From Sinotaia quadrata (lineage: Eukaryota > Mollusca > Gastropoda > Architaenioglossa > Viviparidae), in the NCBI GenBank assembly GCA_028829895.1, contig CM054180.1, positions 98,082,135-98,146,134 of the forward strand: a stretch of 64,000 nt of DNA. The letters are read 5' to 3'. Each line of letters starts with the position of its first letter. The first letter of the stretch is position 1. The notes under the pieces were generated by a model that saw only the letters and a list, made by a program, of their open reading frames with translations, searched no databases and had not been told where the DNA came from. The translations under genes and the position numbers were made by a program. Below, one piece after another: positions 45,086-55,954 of the stretch.

Positions 45086-45560
45086 TGGCTTGGCAGCGTA
45101 TTGCTTCGCTTCATTAAGGCCGGTCACCGTCAACCTAGAGAGCACCTTTCATTCACTAGTACATTTAAACATGGATCACTAGCCAATTTATGAACACCTT
45201 CAAATATGCAAGCGCAATACCTGACGAAGCGAGACAAACAGATCTGGGGCCCAGGCGATTTATTCAGGAAGTGAGCCAAACCGGTAGCAATAAACGCTTG
45301 CGCACGCGAATCCGGACCGGATGTGACGCTGCGCACTGTGGTCTTTCCTTCCCGTTTTCTTTCTAAGAGAGTATTCCGTTGATCGAGCGGCCTTGTTTTT
45401 GTTGCGCTGAAGATCAACAAAGAGTGCGCGAGCAGTTCGCGATTCATAAACGTCCAGAAACAAAACAAAACAAAACAAAACTCCGTGTGCAAAATTGCAA
45501 TCTCCATGGGTGAATAGGAAGTCATTATAACCCTGAGTGATATCTTGTAATTATTCAAGA
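45086..45560. other. GC-elevated single-copy island
   Basis: Unique DNA ending in an (AAAAC)n run at 45458-45481. A minus-strand frame (45130-45558, 142 codons) is open but shows no known domain or clear splice framing. Possible regulatory DNA or untranslated sequence upstream of the LIM exon. Confidence 0.33.
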
Positions 45561-45929
45561 ACGGGTTTGCTACTTGAGAGGGCTAAATAGTATGGCGGTA
45601 AAAAATATTCACTTATTTAAAACTAGAACGGCAAATTTGAATGCGGGAAAGTTAATTAGTGAAGGAAAGGTATTTTCAAAAGAAAAGTAGGATTTAAAGA
45701 GAAAATAGCTACAGATAGTGGCAGTTTTAAAGATGCCGTTATTGGAAAAAAATGTTTAAAAGAACAATAGTTTGTCAAAACAACAAAATGGAGCTAAAAA
45801 TAAAAGATTAGTTAATTAACTAATACTATGAAGAAAAAATGTTCATTATTAATATACCCAGTGGTGCCTTGGGTCGACAATGAAACTAAATTTGTACCCA
45901 GTGTGTGTTGGTGTATGGAAATTAATTTG
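45561..45929. other. AT-rich spacer
   Basis: Nothing recognised. Confidence 0.5.
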
Positions 45930-46012
45930 TAGCAAGTGGATTTGTGAGTCGGTGTAGAGATATGAATTTGTAGCAAGTGGATTTGTGAGTCGGTGTAGAG
46001 ATATTAATTCAA
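45930..46012. repeat. Tandem duplication, 41 bp x 2
   Basis: gtagcaagtggatttgtgag plus tcggtgtagagatat occurs twice. Confidence 0.95.
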
Positions 46013-46126
46013 CACGTAATGGAGTTGTTAATCAGAGTAGAGAAATGCTTTATGTTTCTACCATAAAGTTAACACTGTTGTCTTTTCAGATATTACTAGG
46101 ACGCATCCTGATATATCTTAAGTATT

Positions 46127-46322
46127 CGTTCGTGAATAAGACTGTACCTCAAATGATGTCATTTCAGACACTGGTACAGTATTGTTAGTTAATTCGTGAA
46201 TAAGACTGTACCTCAAATGATGTCATTTCAGTCACTGGTACAGTATTGTTAGTTAATTCGTGAATAAGACTGTACCTCAAATGATGTCATTTCATTCACT
46301 GGCAAATGAAGGTTAGTTAATT
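46127..46322. repeat. Tandem repeat, 64 bp x 3, ATF-like dyad
   Basis: cgtgaataagactgtacctc begins each unit. The palindromic-arm word AAATGATGTCATTT lies at 46151-46164, 46215-46228 and 46279-46292. TGATGTCA is a CRE/ATF-like variant. Confidence 0.95.
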
Positions 46323-46789
46323 CCATTTTGTGAGTTACAGTCTAGGAAGATCCTGTCATGAAAAGTATTGCCTGTTTCAACGGAACAATTACCGGATGTG
46401 GAAACTAGAAGCGTAGAAATTCACCCAGTCTTTAAGTATTTTAAGTACGAAGAATATAAACATACGCACCCCCCATCCCTATACATACACACATCACACA
46501 CACACACACACACACATACACACTTTCAAAAGCAACAATCGAAAATTTGGCAAAACAAAATTGTTTCCTTAGAGATTCCAAGAGTACATAGAAAGACCCA
46601 AAGAATTAAAAACAAATTATACCAACAGCAACATCCACGTTTATTATTCCACCCAGTGGTAGGAACTGGAACCCAAGAAAAGAATGTTACAGCACACACA
46701 CCACACATACACACACACACACACGCACGCACGCACACGCACACACACGAAAAGAAATAAAATAAATACTCGCACTCTCAAAGACACAT
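46323..46789. repeat. Non-coding DNA with CA microsatellites
   Basis: CA runs lie at about 46495-46516 and, interrupted, 46692-46748. The 130-codon plus-strand frame at 46368-46760 runs through both and is not convincing. Confidence 0.7.
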
Positions 46790-47123
46790 GAAGTACCTAA
46801 GTCACACCCGTTAGAGTACACACACTTCGAGGTTGGGGTGGGGGAGACAAAAAAGCCCGGGGCGATTCTCGGCCACTTCGTGCGAACAGATTAACTTCTA
46901 CTTAAAGAATGTTTCTCCTTTTCGAGTCTCGTCACTTTAATCCGCACACCGGGCACTCGCGGCAACACTGGCCTTAGAAAGCGTTCTTCACCACTGAAAG
47001 ACGAAAACCAAGACGTACTGACAGCCGCCTTCACTGTCTTCAGTCTTCACACCCCGAAGCAAAGGATTTTTTCTTCACAAAATTTCAAACGAAAGGAACC
47101 CGCGACTTTATATCCCTGTGTGT

Positions 47124-47125
<2 letters not shown>
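46790..47125. other. GC-elevated single-copy island
   Basis: Unique DNA with CpG-rich patches (ccgcacaccgggcactcgcg near 46941). Candidate regulatory DNA. Confidence 0.3.
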
Positions 47126-47195
<70 letters not shown>

Positions 47196-47310
47196 ATGCG
47201 TGTTTACGAGAGTGTGTGTATGTGATGCGTGTTTGCGAGACTCAGTGTGTATATGTGTGCATGTTTACGAGAGTGTGTGTGTGTAATATGTGTTTGTGTA
47301 AGAGAGAGAC
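47126..47310. repeat. (GT)n and (TATG)n microsatellite
   Basis: A GT run to about 47179, then tatg repeats to about 47198, then looser gtgtttacgagagtgtgtgt copies. Confidence 0.96.
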
Positions 47311-47394
47311 GAAAATGTAATACTTGTATATGTATGCGAATAGCAAGTAAGTTACGTCCTCACGCATCCTGAATCGTATGTAATAGGGACTCTA

Positions 47395-47685
47395 GGTCAG
47401 TGTAAGCAGTGTGCAGATATAGAGAGGTCAGTGTAAGTAGTGTCCAGATATAGAGAGGTCAATATAAGTAGTGTCCAGATATAGAGAGTCAATGTAAGCA
47501 GTGTCCAGATATAGAGAAGTCAATGTAAGTAGTGTCCAGATAGAGAGGTCAATGTAAGCAGTGTCCAGATATAGAGAGGTTAATGTAAGCAGTGTCCATA
47601 TGTAAAGGGTCAATGTAATTAGTGTCCGGATATAGAAGGGTCAATTTAAGTAGTAAACAGATATAGAGAGATCAAAGGCTGGGCG
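47395..47685. repeat. Minisatellite, about 32 bp x 9
   Basis: gtgtccagatatagagaggt followed by caatgtaagcagt recurs about nine times with one- or two-base indels. Confidence 0.95.
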
Positions 47686-48020
47686 TCAGGTTACTTTTAG
47701 TAGCACATGCAAGAATACGCTGTGTGACAGTCACTCACAACCGGAATGCTGTACGAGTATCAGAATCGGAATGGTATGTGACAGGCACAACCGGAATGCT
47801 GTATGAGTACCAGAATCGGAATGGTGTGTGACAGTCAGGCACAACCGGAATGCTGTATGAGTATCAGAATCGGAATGGTGTGTGACAGTCAGGCACAACC
47901 GGAACACTGAGTGACAATGTCAAAACCGGAATGTTGTGTGCAGCCACAACCGGAATGCTGTGTTACAGTTTCAGAACCGGAATGCTGACAATCAATCAAA
48001 ACCGGAACGCTGTGTGCGTA
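47686..48020. repeat. Minisatellite, about 52 bp, ETS-core rich
   Basis: gacagtcaggcacaaccgga followed by atgctgtatgagtatcagaa recurs from about 47715, units shortening to the right. CCGGAA, a classic ETS-family core, occurs in most units, alternating with tCGGAAtgg. Confidence 0.92.
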
Positions 48021-48724
48021 CCTAGCTTTCAGGAGCCAATTTAGAGGCAATGTTCACCTCTAAAATAATTTATCAGCGTACGAAAGTCTGGCACTTACGT
48101 ACGGTGTTTAAGTTAGTATTACATAATAAATGCGTTATAAAAAATAGAACTAATATTTAGATATTATTTTCATGACTGATTTCTGGAATCCATTTTTCTT
48201 TTACCGTTCAGATCCGATTGATCGTGAGCTATTGCTGTGCTGATCACGTGCTAATATCATAGTGTCATTTGCACCAATCAAAACAGGGCTACTTTTGCGA
48301 ACAGAGCCAGTGTCACGTGTTGACTCTTAACGAGTAGAGATAACTTTGATATGCCCACAAGCCGGCAGCTAGATGTCAACTGCAGACCACCGACACGGAC
48401 AGGCCGCACAGCAGTCGTGGGGTTAAATATATGAAACGCAAGCGAAAGATGTGGATTAAAAAAATTTTTAGAGAGAGCGAAAATATTTTATACTAACCCC
48501 TTGGTAGTGGTGATGGTGGTGATGCCTTCGACATTGAGTGGTCCATCTACTGGGGTCGGGACCCCAGAATATAGTGAGGGGAACTAAGAACTGTCGAGGA
48601 CCGAGAACAAAAAGCCCCACGCAAGTTATGGACAAGAGCGGATCTAACACAACGACCACCGCCCACGAGCTGAGTGGATGTGATGTTCCTCGAGCGAAAT
48701 ACAGCTCTGTTTTTCGCTGAATTT
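48021..48724. promoter_or_regulatory. Single-copy island with E-boxes and PBX/HOX-like sites
   Basis: At 48200-48320 there are GATTGATCG, two CACGTG E-boxes (48245-48250 and about 48315-48320) and a CCAATCA word. The 14-mer GCTGATCACGTGCT (48239-48252) also occurs at 63533-63546. A GC-moderate segment (48530-48715) has overlapping frames without domains. The regulatory role is inferred. Confidence 0.33.
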
Positions 48725-48888
48725 GCATTTTTTTTAAAATTTAATTTTCTTTATTTATTTTTTTCTTTATTTAATTTTCTTTCTTTCTTTCTTTCTTTAA
48801 TTTAATTAATTAATTAATTTTTTTTTCTTTATTTAATTTTCTTTCTTTATTTATTTGGGGGGTGGGGGGGGCGGGGTCTGATTTCGCT
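48725..48888. repeat. T-rich (TTTC)n/(TTTA)n tract and G-run
   Basis: Simple ttta/tttc repeats with an attaattaatt core, then ggggggtgggggggg near 48856-48871. Confidence 0.95.
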
Positions 48889-49214
48889 GACGAGTATAAG
48901 AGCGTAGGAAGAAAGTAAGTGTGGCGGTGGTTGGTTGGAATTTCTGTGTAAATTTTATTGGCAGCGGCCGACCCATGTCCGACTCAATGTTTCCCACTTT
49001 CAACTGCATAACGATGAAGAGCGCGCGCACAGCACACGGGGCCCGCTCTATCGTTCATTTCATACGGACAACCCTCCCCACCCCATCCCAGCTAGAGAGT
49101 GGGTTATAAATCGACCGGCATGATTTTTCACTCCGCAAATGGAATTGGGACTTGCCAGACGGCTTCGAGCCTAGTGACCTAACCTCTGCCATAGTTACCG
49201 TCTCTCCCACTCCA
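48889..49214. other. GC-elevated single-copy island
   Basis: Unique CpG-containing DNA (gcggccgacccatg near 48963, gaagagcgcgcgcac near 49016). No domain in any frame. Possible regulatory DNA. Confidence 0.3.
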
Positions 49215-49610
49215 CACTTGTAATGTTTTGTATATGTGTATCAAGTATGTAATTTTTATTTGTAATGTTTTGTATATGTGTATCAAGTATATGTTTTCCC
49301 TTTGTAATGTTTTGTATATGTGTATCAAGTATGTTTTTTCTCTTTGTAATGTTTTGTATATTGTGTATCAAATTTGTTTTTCTCTTTGTAATGTTTTGTA
49401 TATGTGTATCACATTTGTTTTTCTCTTTGTAATGTTTTGTATATGTGTATCGAGTATGTTTTTTATCTTTGTAATGTTTTGTATATCAAGTATGTTTATT
49501 TCTCTTTGTAATGTTTTGTATATGTGTATCAAGTATGTTTTTTTTCTCTTTGTAATGTTTTTTTATGTGTATCAAGTATGTTTTTTTCTCTTTCTCTTTG
49601 TATCGACTCT
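49215..49610. repeat. Minisatellite, about 42 bp x 9
   Basis: tttgtaatgttttgtatatg followed by tgtatcaagtatgtttt recurs about nine times, with varying T-runs and a shorter unit near 49470. The 153-codon plus-strand frame through it is an artefact. Confidence 0.95.
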
Positions 49611-49798
49611 CTCTGTACCAATACAACCCACCGCCATCCAGTCCCCTCCCCCACACCCACTATTCAACCCGTTTATGTGCAAAAAGTAGGTCAGGTGTAT
49701 TATTACTAGTGGCAAGCGTTCTTCAAAGGGAGGCCTATTTAAAACATCCCAAGCGAATATAATTACCAACAATTACTGCGGCAGTACACAGTAGAAAG
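49611..49798. other. Non-coding spacer
   Basis: C-rich patch near 49620-49660. Nothing else. Confidence 0.5.
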
Positions 49799-49880
49799 AT
49801 TACTTGTTTTCTCGGAGTGTTACTTCATAAAAGTTGATCCACTCTCGGAGTGTTACTTCATGAAAGCTGATCCACTTAAG
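49799..49880. repeat. Tandem duplication, about 41 bp x 2
   Basis: ctcggagtgttacttcat followed by (a/g)aaag(t/c)tgatccact occurs twice. Confidence 0.9.
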
Positions 49881-50014
49881 TTTCTTCATTTCTTTTTTTT
49901 TTTCTCTTTTGCACCCTGTAACTTAATGTACAGTTAATGGGGTGAGAATAGGACTGGGAGGTAGGAGGAGTCATTGCTGAATATGTTATTAATTTGCATT
50001 TGCACTTGAAACGT

Positions 50015-50132
50015 CACGCGCAATATTTTATGACTTGTCTAGTGATCCAGATTTTACACGGAATTACCTCACGCGCAATATTTTATGACTTGTCTAGTGA
50101 TCCAGATTTTACACGGAATTACCTCACGCGGA
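50015..50132. repeat. Tandem duplication, 55 bp x 2
   Basis: cacgcgcaatattttatgac plus ttgtctagtgatccagattt occurs twice without visible change, with a third start (cacgcg) at the right edge. Confidence 0.95.
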
Positions 50133-51048
50133 TTATCAAACTTCCACACCAGTGAAATGTCTATATATATGTGCTGTAGTATCTGACTTCCACTACTGAC
50201 TTTCGTTTGACACCACCTGTGGTGGTTCTGTGATATTTTCGAAAAAATAAAGAAATGAAGAAATAAAACAATGAAATAAACCAGTTACTCTAGCTAAGTA
50301 CACATATGCCAGTGGGTAGCATGAGACATGATAACATCGTTAGTGGCCAGAGACCGTTTGTTATCTCTGCCTCATCATTCAGGACTATGATATTTTACCT
50401 TGTTGCCGCAAGGCTCTTTACCACTCCTCGTTGGACTGCACGCGGAATGCACGTGCGACACTCGCAACATCTGGTGGACCTACTGAGCAAAGGCAAGCTA
50501 CTCTGCTTGCAAAGTGGCCCGATAACGATTACAGTACGCACAGGCGAACACATCTGCAAGCAAGACAGCATATGTAGGTATTCCTAAAATTAAAAGGATC
50601 GAACCATAAACGTGGGGTTGGAAAATAGATGTAAATAATTTAGTGACGTCAATTCGACAAAGTATACTTCGCTTCAATCAGTTTCGTTAAAGGTGTTAAC
50701 TTTGATTAAAATAATATGGTAGATTTAACCGCCTTCATGTAAAAGTTTATTTAGTGCGTTAAAAATATGAATGTTGTATTATAATTTTATTACTTTTATA
50801 CTAGGGAACCTTTGTCGCTATCATGTTAAAGGAATTGTCAAAACTTTGTCACGTGACCTGGTGACGTCGACAGATCTGAGTAGGTATACAATGATGGCAT
50901 AACAGATACTTGCCAGTCGCCAATTGATTGGAAGGGTGTTGTCTTTCTTTTCACGATCTTCTGTAGCGTTCTGTTATGTTCTTTTTCCTTTCCGAAGTCT
51001 TTGTTTTTTCTTTAACATTATTTGCATTGTGCAGCGGGATAAATTTGC
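50133..51048. other. Single-copy non-coding DNA with CLEAR-type E-box
   Basis: GTCACGTGAC at 50848-50857 matches the palindromic CLEAR consensus bound by TFEB/MITF-family factors; GTGACGTCGAC follows at about 50861. A GC-moderate segment lies at 50300-50580. No gene. Confidence 0.4.
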
Positions 51049-51187
51049 CTATCTCCATTTCTAGACTTAATTGTTATATAAAGTGTTAATTTTTCTATCT
51101 CCATTTCTAGACTTAATTGTTATATAAAGTGTTAATTTTTCTATCTCCATTTCTAGACTTAATTGTTATATAAAGTGTTAATTTTTC
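51049..51187. repeat. Tandem repeat, 46 bp x 3, identical
   Basis: ctatctccatttctagactt begins units at 51049, 51095 and 51141. Confidence 0.97.
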
Positions 51188-51444
51188 AAAGTGGCCTTGC
51201 CTTGGGCTATCCTTATGATGGTATTTTTTTGTTGGTAAGTGTCAGAGTTGGAGTAAACAACTCGAGTTGAGAATCCAACTGGATGAGTAGTTTTTCTAAT
51301 AGTTTCACACTTGTTCATATCATTTTTATCCAATGGGGATGGACTTGGAAGTTTCTTTGTTGAAGAAGTACTCTATCACTTTAAATTTGAACATAACTCG
51401 AGTCTGGTCTTAAAGGTGATCGTTAGCTTAGGGCAAGTTAACTG
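51188..51444. other. AT-rich spacer
   Basis: Nothing recognised. Confidence 0.5.
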
Positions 51445-52590
51445 ACTGATAAAGGAAAGAAGGACTTAGAATATTTTGTACATGTTTGCTATTGATCTAT
51501 GATTTAAATTGGAGAATGCTTATATAGTTGAACCATTATTTTTATTATTTCATTAATTTTACTACGTTGTACATTATACTTGTGAATTATGATTGATGCT
51601 ATATTTCTTATGCTGTGTGTGTATTGGGTAATGAAAATGTTGCAGGATTTGTAATATGAGAATGTTTGTATGAGAGAAAGGAGTTTAGAGATGAAATATG
51701 TCTGAAATATATTGCTATCGTAATTTGATTTTTACCAGCAGAGCAAGCCTTGTTACTTGTCACTTCACATTACAGTGAACAGTGTACTCTACTTGAATAC
51801 ATTGGTGTACAGTGAACAGTGTACTCTACTTGAATACATTGGTGTACAGTGAACAGTGTACTCTACTTGAATACATTGGTGTATGCACCCAGCATTGTCG
51901 TCAACTTATCAGTAAAACATGTTGCTGTCAGTTGATTCCTGTGAATTCTGTTCAAATGCCAATACGGCAAAAATGGTGGCTTGAGTTTGGTCTTGAGAAT
52001 TCAAGAAGATTATTTTAAATGTTCCTCATGGTGTGTTGCACAATTGTGTAATGTACCTAGAAGGGGTACGTTTGACCGTCATTTCATAAGAAAGAAAGTG
52101 ATTTGTTGCATTATATCTATGAACTTGATTATGTATATATATATGTTAATTTGATTGCTGAAGTCCATGCCAGGATAACCTGAATGATTGTCCAGCGTAA
52201 ATTGAACATTGTTGTGAAGTGATGCAGTGATGTATATGTCAATGCTCTTTGATTATATTCATATGTTGTATATTTGATTGTTGATTTATTAAATTTATTA
52301 AATTTCTTGCACATATATTTAAACCGTACATGGGTGGATGGGGGCTCGTTAAATAGAAATAAAAGATGGATTCTTATTACTCCTTTAATAAGAGGTTTTC
52401 ACATGCAGAACACTATACGACAATTAAACGTCTATCTTATTATTGTGTAAAGAGTAGAGTTTTACAACACACTTATAATCCGCCAAGTGAGAGACATGTT
52501 GGTCTTGTGAGAGAATTATTAATAAGTATAAATTAATATTCTTGATCACTTGTAATTAGTTATGTTTTGTTAATAAATAAATAATAATCA
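51445..52590 (+). mobile_element. Dispersed repeat family, copy B
   Basis: Collinear with copy A (2361-3680): it starts at gataaaggaaagaaggactt and shares gttgcaggatttgtaa, caacttatcagtaaaaca, cctgaatgattgtccag, ccgccaagtgagaga and gagaattattaataag. The extreme 3' motif ggcgtcaca of copies A and C is missing. Internal change: a 37-bp tandem triplication at 51771-51882 in place of a single related segment in copy A. Confidence 0.8.
51771..51882. repeat. Tandem repeat, 37 bp x 3, inside copy B
   Basis: tacagtgaacagtgtactct begins units at 51771, 51808 and 51845, identical as read. The array arose inside the dispersed element after it diverged from copy A. Confidence 0.96.
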
Positions 52591-52779
52591 TAACGAGTGA
52601 AGGGTGCCCAGAGAGCTGTCACAGTATGATGCGCGGAAATTGACCAAAGAAATGGAAAATCACGAGCCGTGTACATGGCAGCATTAAAACGAGATTTAGC
52701 GAGAACTGCATTGTTTATCTTGCTCGTAGCTCTTTATACCGCCACCCGTATAGCGTCAACGGAAACACCAACAGCAAAC
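52591..52779. other. Short single-copy segment
   Basis: GC-moderate unique DNA with a TALE-like agctgtcac near 52615. Nothing coding. Confidence 0.35.
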
Positions 52780-53125
52780 AGCAACAGGATCAAGCCGTGG
52801 GTTATACATCAGAGAGCAAACAGTAAAAAGATTAAGGAATGAATTATACAATAAACAGCAAACACGAAAAGGATTAAACCGTAATTATACATCAGAGAAC
52901 AAAAAGTTAGAGAACTGATAGTTAAAGGATTAAACCATTACATCAGAGAGCTAACAATAAAACGATTAAGCCGTGATTATGCACCAAAGAACAATCAGTT
53001 AAAGGATTAAGCCATTATTATACACCAGAGAACTAACTTTAAAGGAGTATTCCATGCATTATCAGACAGAGAACTAACATTTAAAGGATTAAACCACTGA
53101 TTATAGAATCAGACAGCAACAGTCA
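52780..53125. repeat. Degenerate minisatellite, about 40-45 bp x 8
   Basis: Loose copies of acagtaaaaggattaa, ccgtgattatacatcagaga and agctaaca. This is an older array. Confidence 0.85.
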
Positions 53126-53457
53126 GTGAAATCAGAAGTTCAACTCCTGACTGACCTTTAGGTGTCAATGAACGCAAAATGCTTAAAAGAACCAGAGCCT
53201 CTTTAACTTGCATGAACTTCTTTCAAACATCTGCTTGAAGTGTGAGATAAACAAAGGGAAAGTCCTTTAACAAATAAGTATATCCGGAAGTGACATGGAC
53301 TGACTGACATTACAGAATTCGAGCCTCATTTTAAATTTGTTACTTCCTGGTCACTGTTTACTTGCTAGAAGTGAATAACACTTTGAAAATAAATTTCTTG
53401 TAAGACGAACATAAAATTGTTAATTAAGTTTTAGTACATATTCGGGATTATGGAGAT
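53126..53457. other. Single-copy non-coding DNA
   Basis: Nothing recognised. Confidence 0.5.
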
Positions 53458-53600
53458 AAATATATATATATATACTTTACCAAAGATATAAAGGACAAGA
53501 ATGAAATTCCTTCCTTCCTTCCCTTCCTCTCTCCCTCCCTCCCTTCCTTTCCTTTCCCGTCCTCACTCCCTCCCTTCCTTCCTTCTTTCTTTCCATTTAC
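53458..53600. repeat. (TA)n and (CCTT)n/(CCCT)n tracts
   Basis: A short tatata run at 53459-53474, then a polypyrimidine ccttccttccctcc tract at about 53510-53595. The minus-strand frame through it is G/E/K-rich simple sequence. Confidence 0.95.
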
Positions 53601-54289
53601 GAAAGGAGACCAAGGGGGAATAATTACTAAAATAAGTGTGATGTGCGAGGTAGCCTGAAGAGATAGCACTGTGTTATATTAATGCTACTGAAATTGTATT
53701 AATATTGCAGCAATCATTATTTCCCTTCAGTCTTCATAACATAACACAAACACACCCTCAACGTAATAGTCTACTTACTTAGTACATTTACCGTTCACTT
53801 TGAGTGTACAACGGTCTTTTTCCAAATCGTTCATGGGTTGTTAATACCTGTACACCTCTATTTTATGTAGCTCTTTATTTACTAGACTCTGGTTATATAA
53901 TATGCGCTCTTTAAGACTAATAAATTAATAATGGTTTGAAAAGGGGGTGGAACGAGAGAAAGGGGTATTTAAATATAATCTTAATTCCCTTTCAGATGTA
54001 TTGTTTGTTTGTTAAATTATTTGTTGTCATAGATCCCCCCTTAACCCCGACATTTCCAGTACCAATTCATTTCGTGGCTAATGTGCATGTACTGCCAAAT
54101 AAAAAAAACCCACAATCGACTTAAGAGTAAAACAGTAGGTGCATGGTATCAATTCATTAGTTTTTCAAAATTTAAGTTAAAGTAGCTTCTTTTCGTCTCT
54201 TACACAACTTTGAACTACAACCTAGTGTTTGTAGGTGTAAAGTATTTCTTACTGTTAAAGGGTTTTACGTCTTTTTTCCCCAAGTTTTT
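53601..54289. other. AT-rich non-coding stretch
   Basis: Nothing recognised. Confidence 0.5.
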
Positions 54290-54655
54290 GTAAAAGTTAA
54301 ATAAAATAATTCGTGAAAGTTAAACAATAAAGTATGTTTTTTTAGTGTTCGTGAAAGTTAAACAATAAAGTATGTTTTTTAGTGTTCGTGAAAGTAAAAC
54401 AATAAAGTATGTTTTTTAGTGTTCGTGAAAGTTAAACAATAAAGTATGTTTTTTTAGTGTTCGTGAAAGTTAAACAATAAAGTATGTTTTTTTAGTGTTC
54501 GTGAAAGTTAAACAATAAAGTATGTTTTTTAGTGTTCGTGAAAGTTAAACAATAAAGTATGTTTTTTAGTGTTCGTGAAAGTTAAACAATAAAGTATGTT
54601 TTTTAGTGTTCGTGAAAGTTAAACAATAAAGTATGTTTTTTAGTGTTCGTGAAAG
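54290..54655. repeat. Minisatellite, 36-37 bp x about 10
   Basis: gttcgtgaaagttaaacaat followed by aaagtatgttttttag recurs with a variable T-run of 6-7 as almost the only difference. Confidence 0.97.
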
Positions 54656-54749
54656 TAAGCGCATTGGAGTTAATAATGGTGTGCGTTCAATGTCTGAAGT
54701 TTTATTGGCATTGAGGAGCCGTGTCTTATTTCCTTTGTTGTTATGGTGG

Positions 54750-54813
<64 letters not shown>
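54750..54813. repeat. (GT)n microsatellite, about 62 bp
   Basis: An uninterrupted GT run. Confidence 0.99.
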
Positions 54814-54817
<4 letters not shown>

Positions 54818-55029
54818 AAATGTGAGAACAGGCTTTCGGACTCTGAACAAATTAAAGAAATAGGTTTTCGACTTTTCTATGTGTTTCGCTCATTATATTA
54901 AAGATATATAACTCTTTTAGTTTTGTTTTTTTAGTTTGTAAGAGGATATACTTTAGAATGTTTTGCAACTGTAAAGGTCAAAGTAATAGGAGTGGCTATG
55001 TATTCTCTTTCAGATTTGTACTTTGTGTT
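54814..55029. other. AT-rich spacer
   Basis: Nothing recognised. Confidence 0.5.
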
Positions 55030-55095
55030 TACTTGTGGTACACGGGACCATATTTATCGTCTAATTCAAGGAGCCACGCTCAGAGTCTGTTTAAA
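55030..55095 (-). mobile_element. SINE-like segment (third relative)
   Basis: The reverse complement reads GGCTCCTTGAATTAGACGAT, then AAATATGGTCCCGTGTACCACA, matching the 40611 segment (GCGATAAATAGCGTCCCGTG..) and, more weakly, 21190. Only the distal part is present. Confidence 0.42.
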
Positions 55096-55319
55096 TAGAA
55101 AAAATGTTTATATGCGTCAATGTTAACGTTCACTCAAAATAATTTATGTATTTATTAATTGTTCGTTTTTAATATATAACTGCGGTTTATAAAGATAAAT
55201 TTATATAAGTACATTTCACAAGACAAACTGCAGACAACCATGGAACTTGTATTGCAATATCTGGTTTTGGACTACTCTACCACTTTCAAGGAAACAATGA
55301 ATGCTGATACTTCTACCTT
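55096..55319. other. AT-rich spacer
   Basis: Nothing recognised. Confidence 0.5.
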
Positions 55320-55895
55320 ATTACGTTTAGCTCTGTTACATGTCTGATGATAGCTATACCGTATTATGTTTAGCTCTGTTACACATATCTGAGGATAGCT
55401 ATACCGTATTACGTTTAGCCCTGTTACATATGTCTGAGGATAGCTATACCGTATTACGTTTAGTTCTGTTACATGTCTGAGGATAGCTATACCGTATTAC
55501 GTTTAGCTCTGTTACATATGTCTGAGGATAGCTATACCGTATTATGTTTAGCTCTGTTACATATATCTGAGGATAGCTATACCGTATTACGTTTAGCCCT
55601 GTTACGTCTATCTGAAGATAGCTATACCGTATTACGTTTAGCCCTGTTACGTCTCTCTGAGTATAGCTATATCTTATTACGTTTAGCTCTGTTACGTCTG
55701 TCTGAGTAAAGCTATACCATATTAAGTTTAGCTCTATTACAACTGTCTGAGTATAGCTATATCTTATTACGTTTAGCTCTGTTACGTGTGTCTGAGTATA
55801 GCTATACCATATTACGTTTAGCTCTATTACAATTGTCTGAGTATAGCTATATCTTATTTCGTTTAGCTCTGTTACGTGTGTCTGAGTATTTACGA
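55320..55895. repeat. Minisatellite, about 42-45 bp x 13
   Basis: tgaggatagctataccgtat followed by tacgtttagctctgttacat recurs about 13 times. Units vary by a few bases and shift to tgagtatagctatatctt on the right. Frames of 170 (minus) and 78 codons are artefacts of the array. Confidence 0.96.
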
Positions 55896-55954
55896 ATGTA
55901 GTTTTGTATATAACGCTCTCCAATCTTTTGTTTTTCTCATTCACTACCACCTTC

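Noticed and set aside
45130..45558. 142-codon minus-strand frame on the gene strand
   Set aside because: No domain; it could be upstream untranslated sequence but nothing supports coding.
48239..48252. 14-mer GCTGATCACGTGCT shared with 63533-63546 as a conserved element
   Set aside because: In a 64-kb window some 14-mers are expected to recur by chance, so the match alone is not evidence; it is only noted within the features.
49228..49689. 153-codon frame
   Set aside because: Entirely within a 42-bp tandem array whose unit is a multiple of three.
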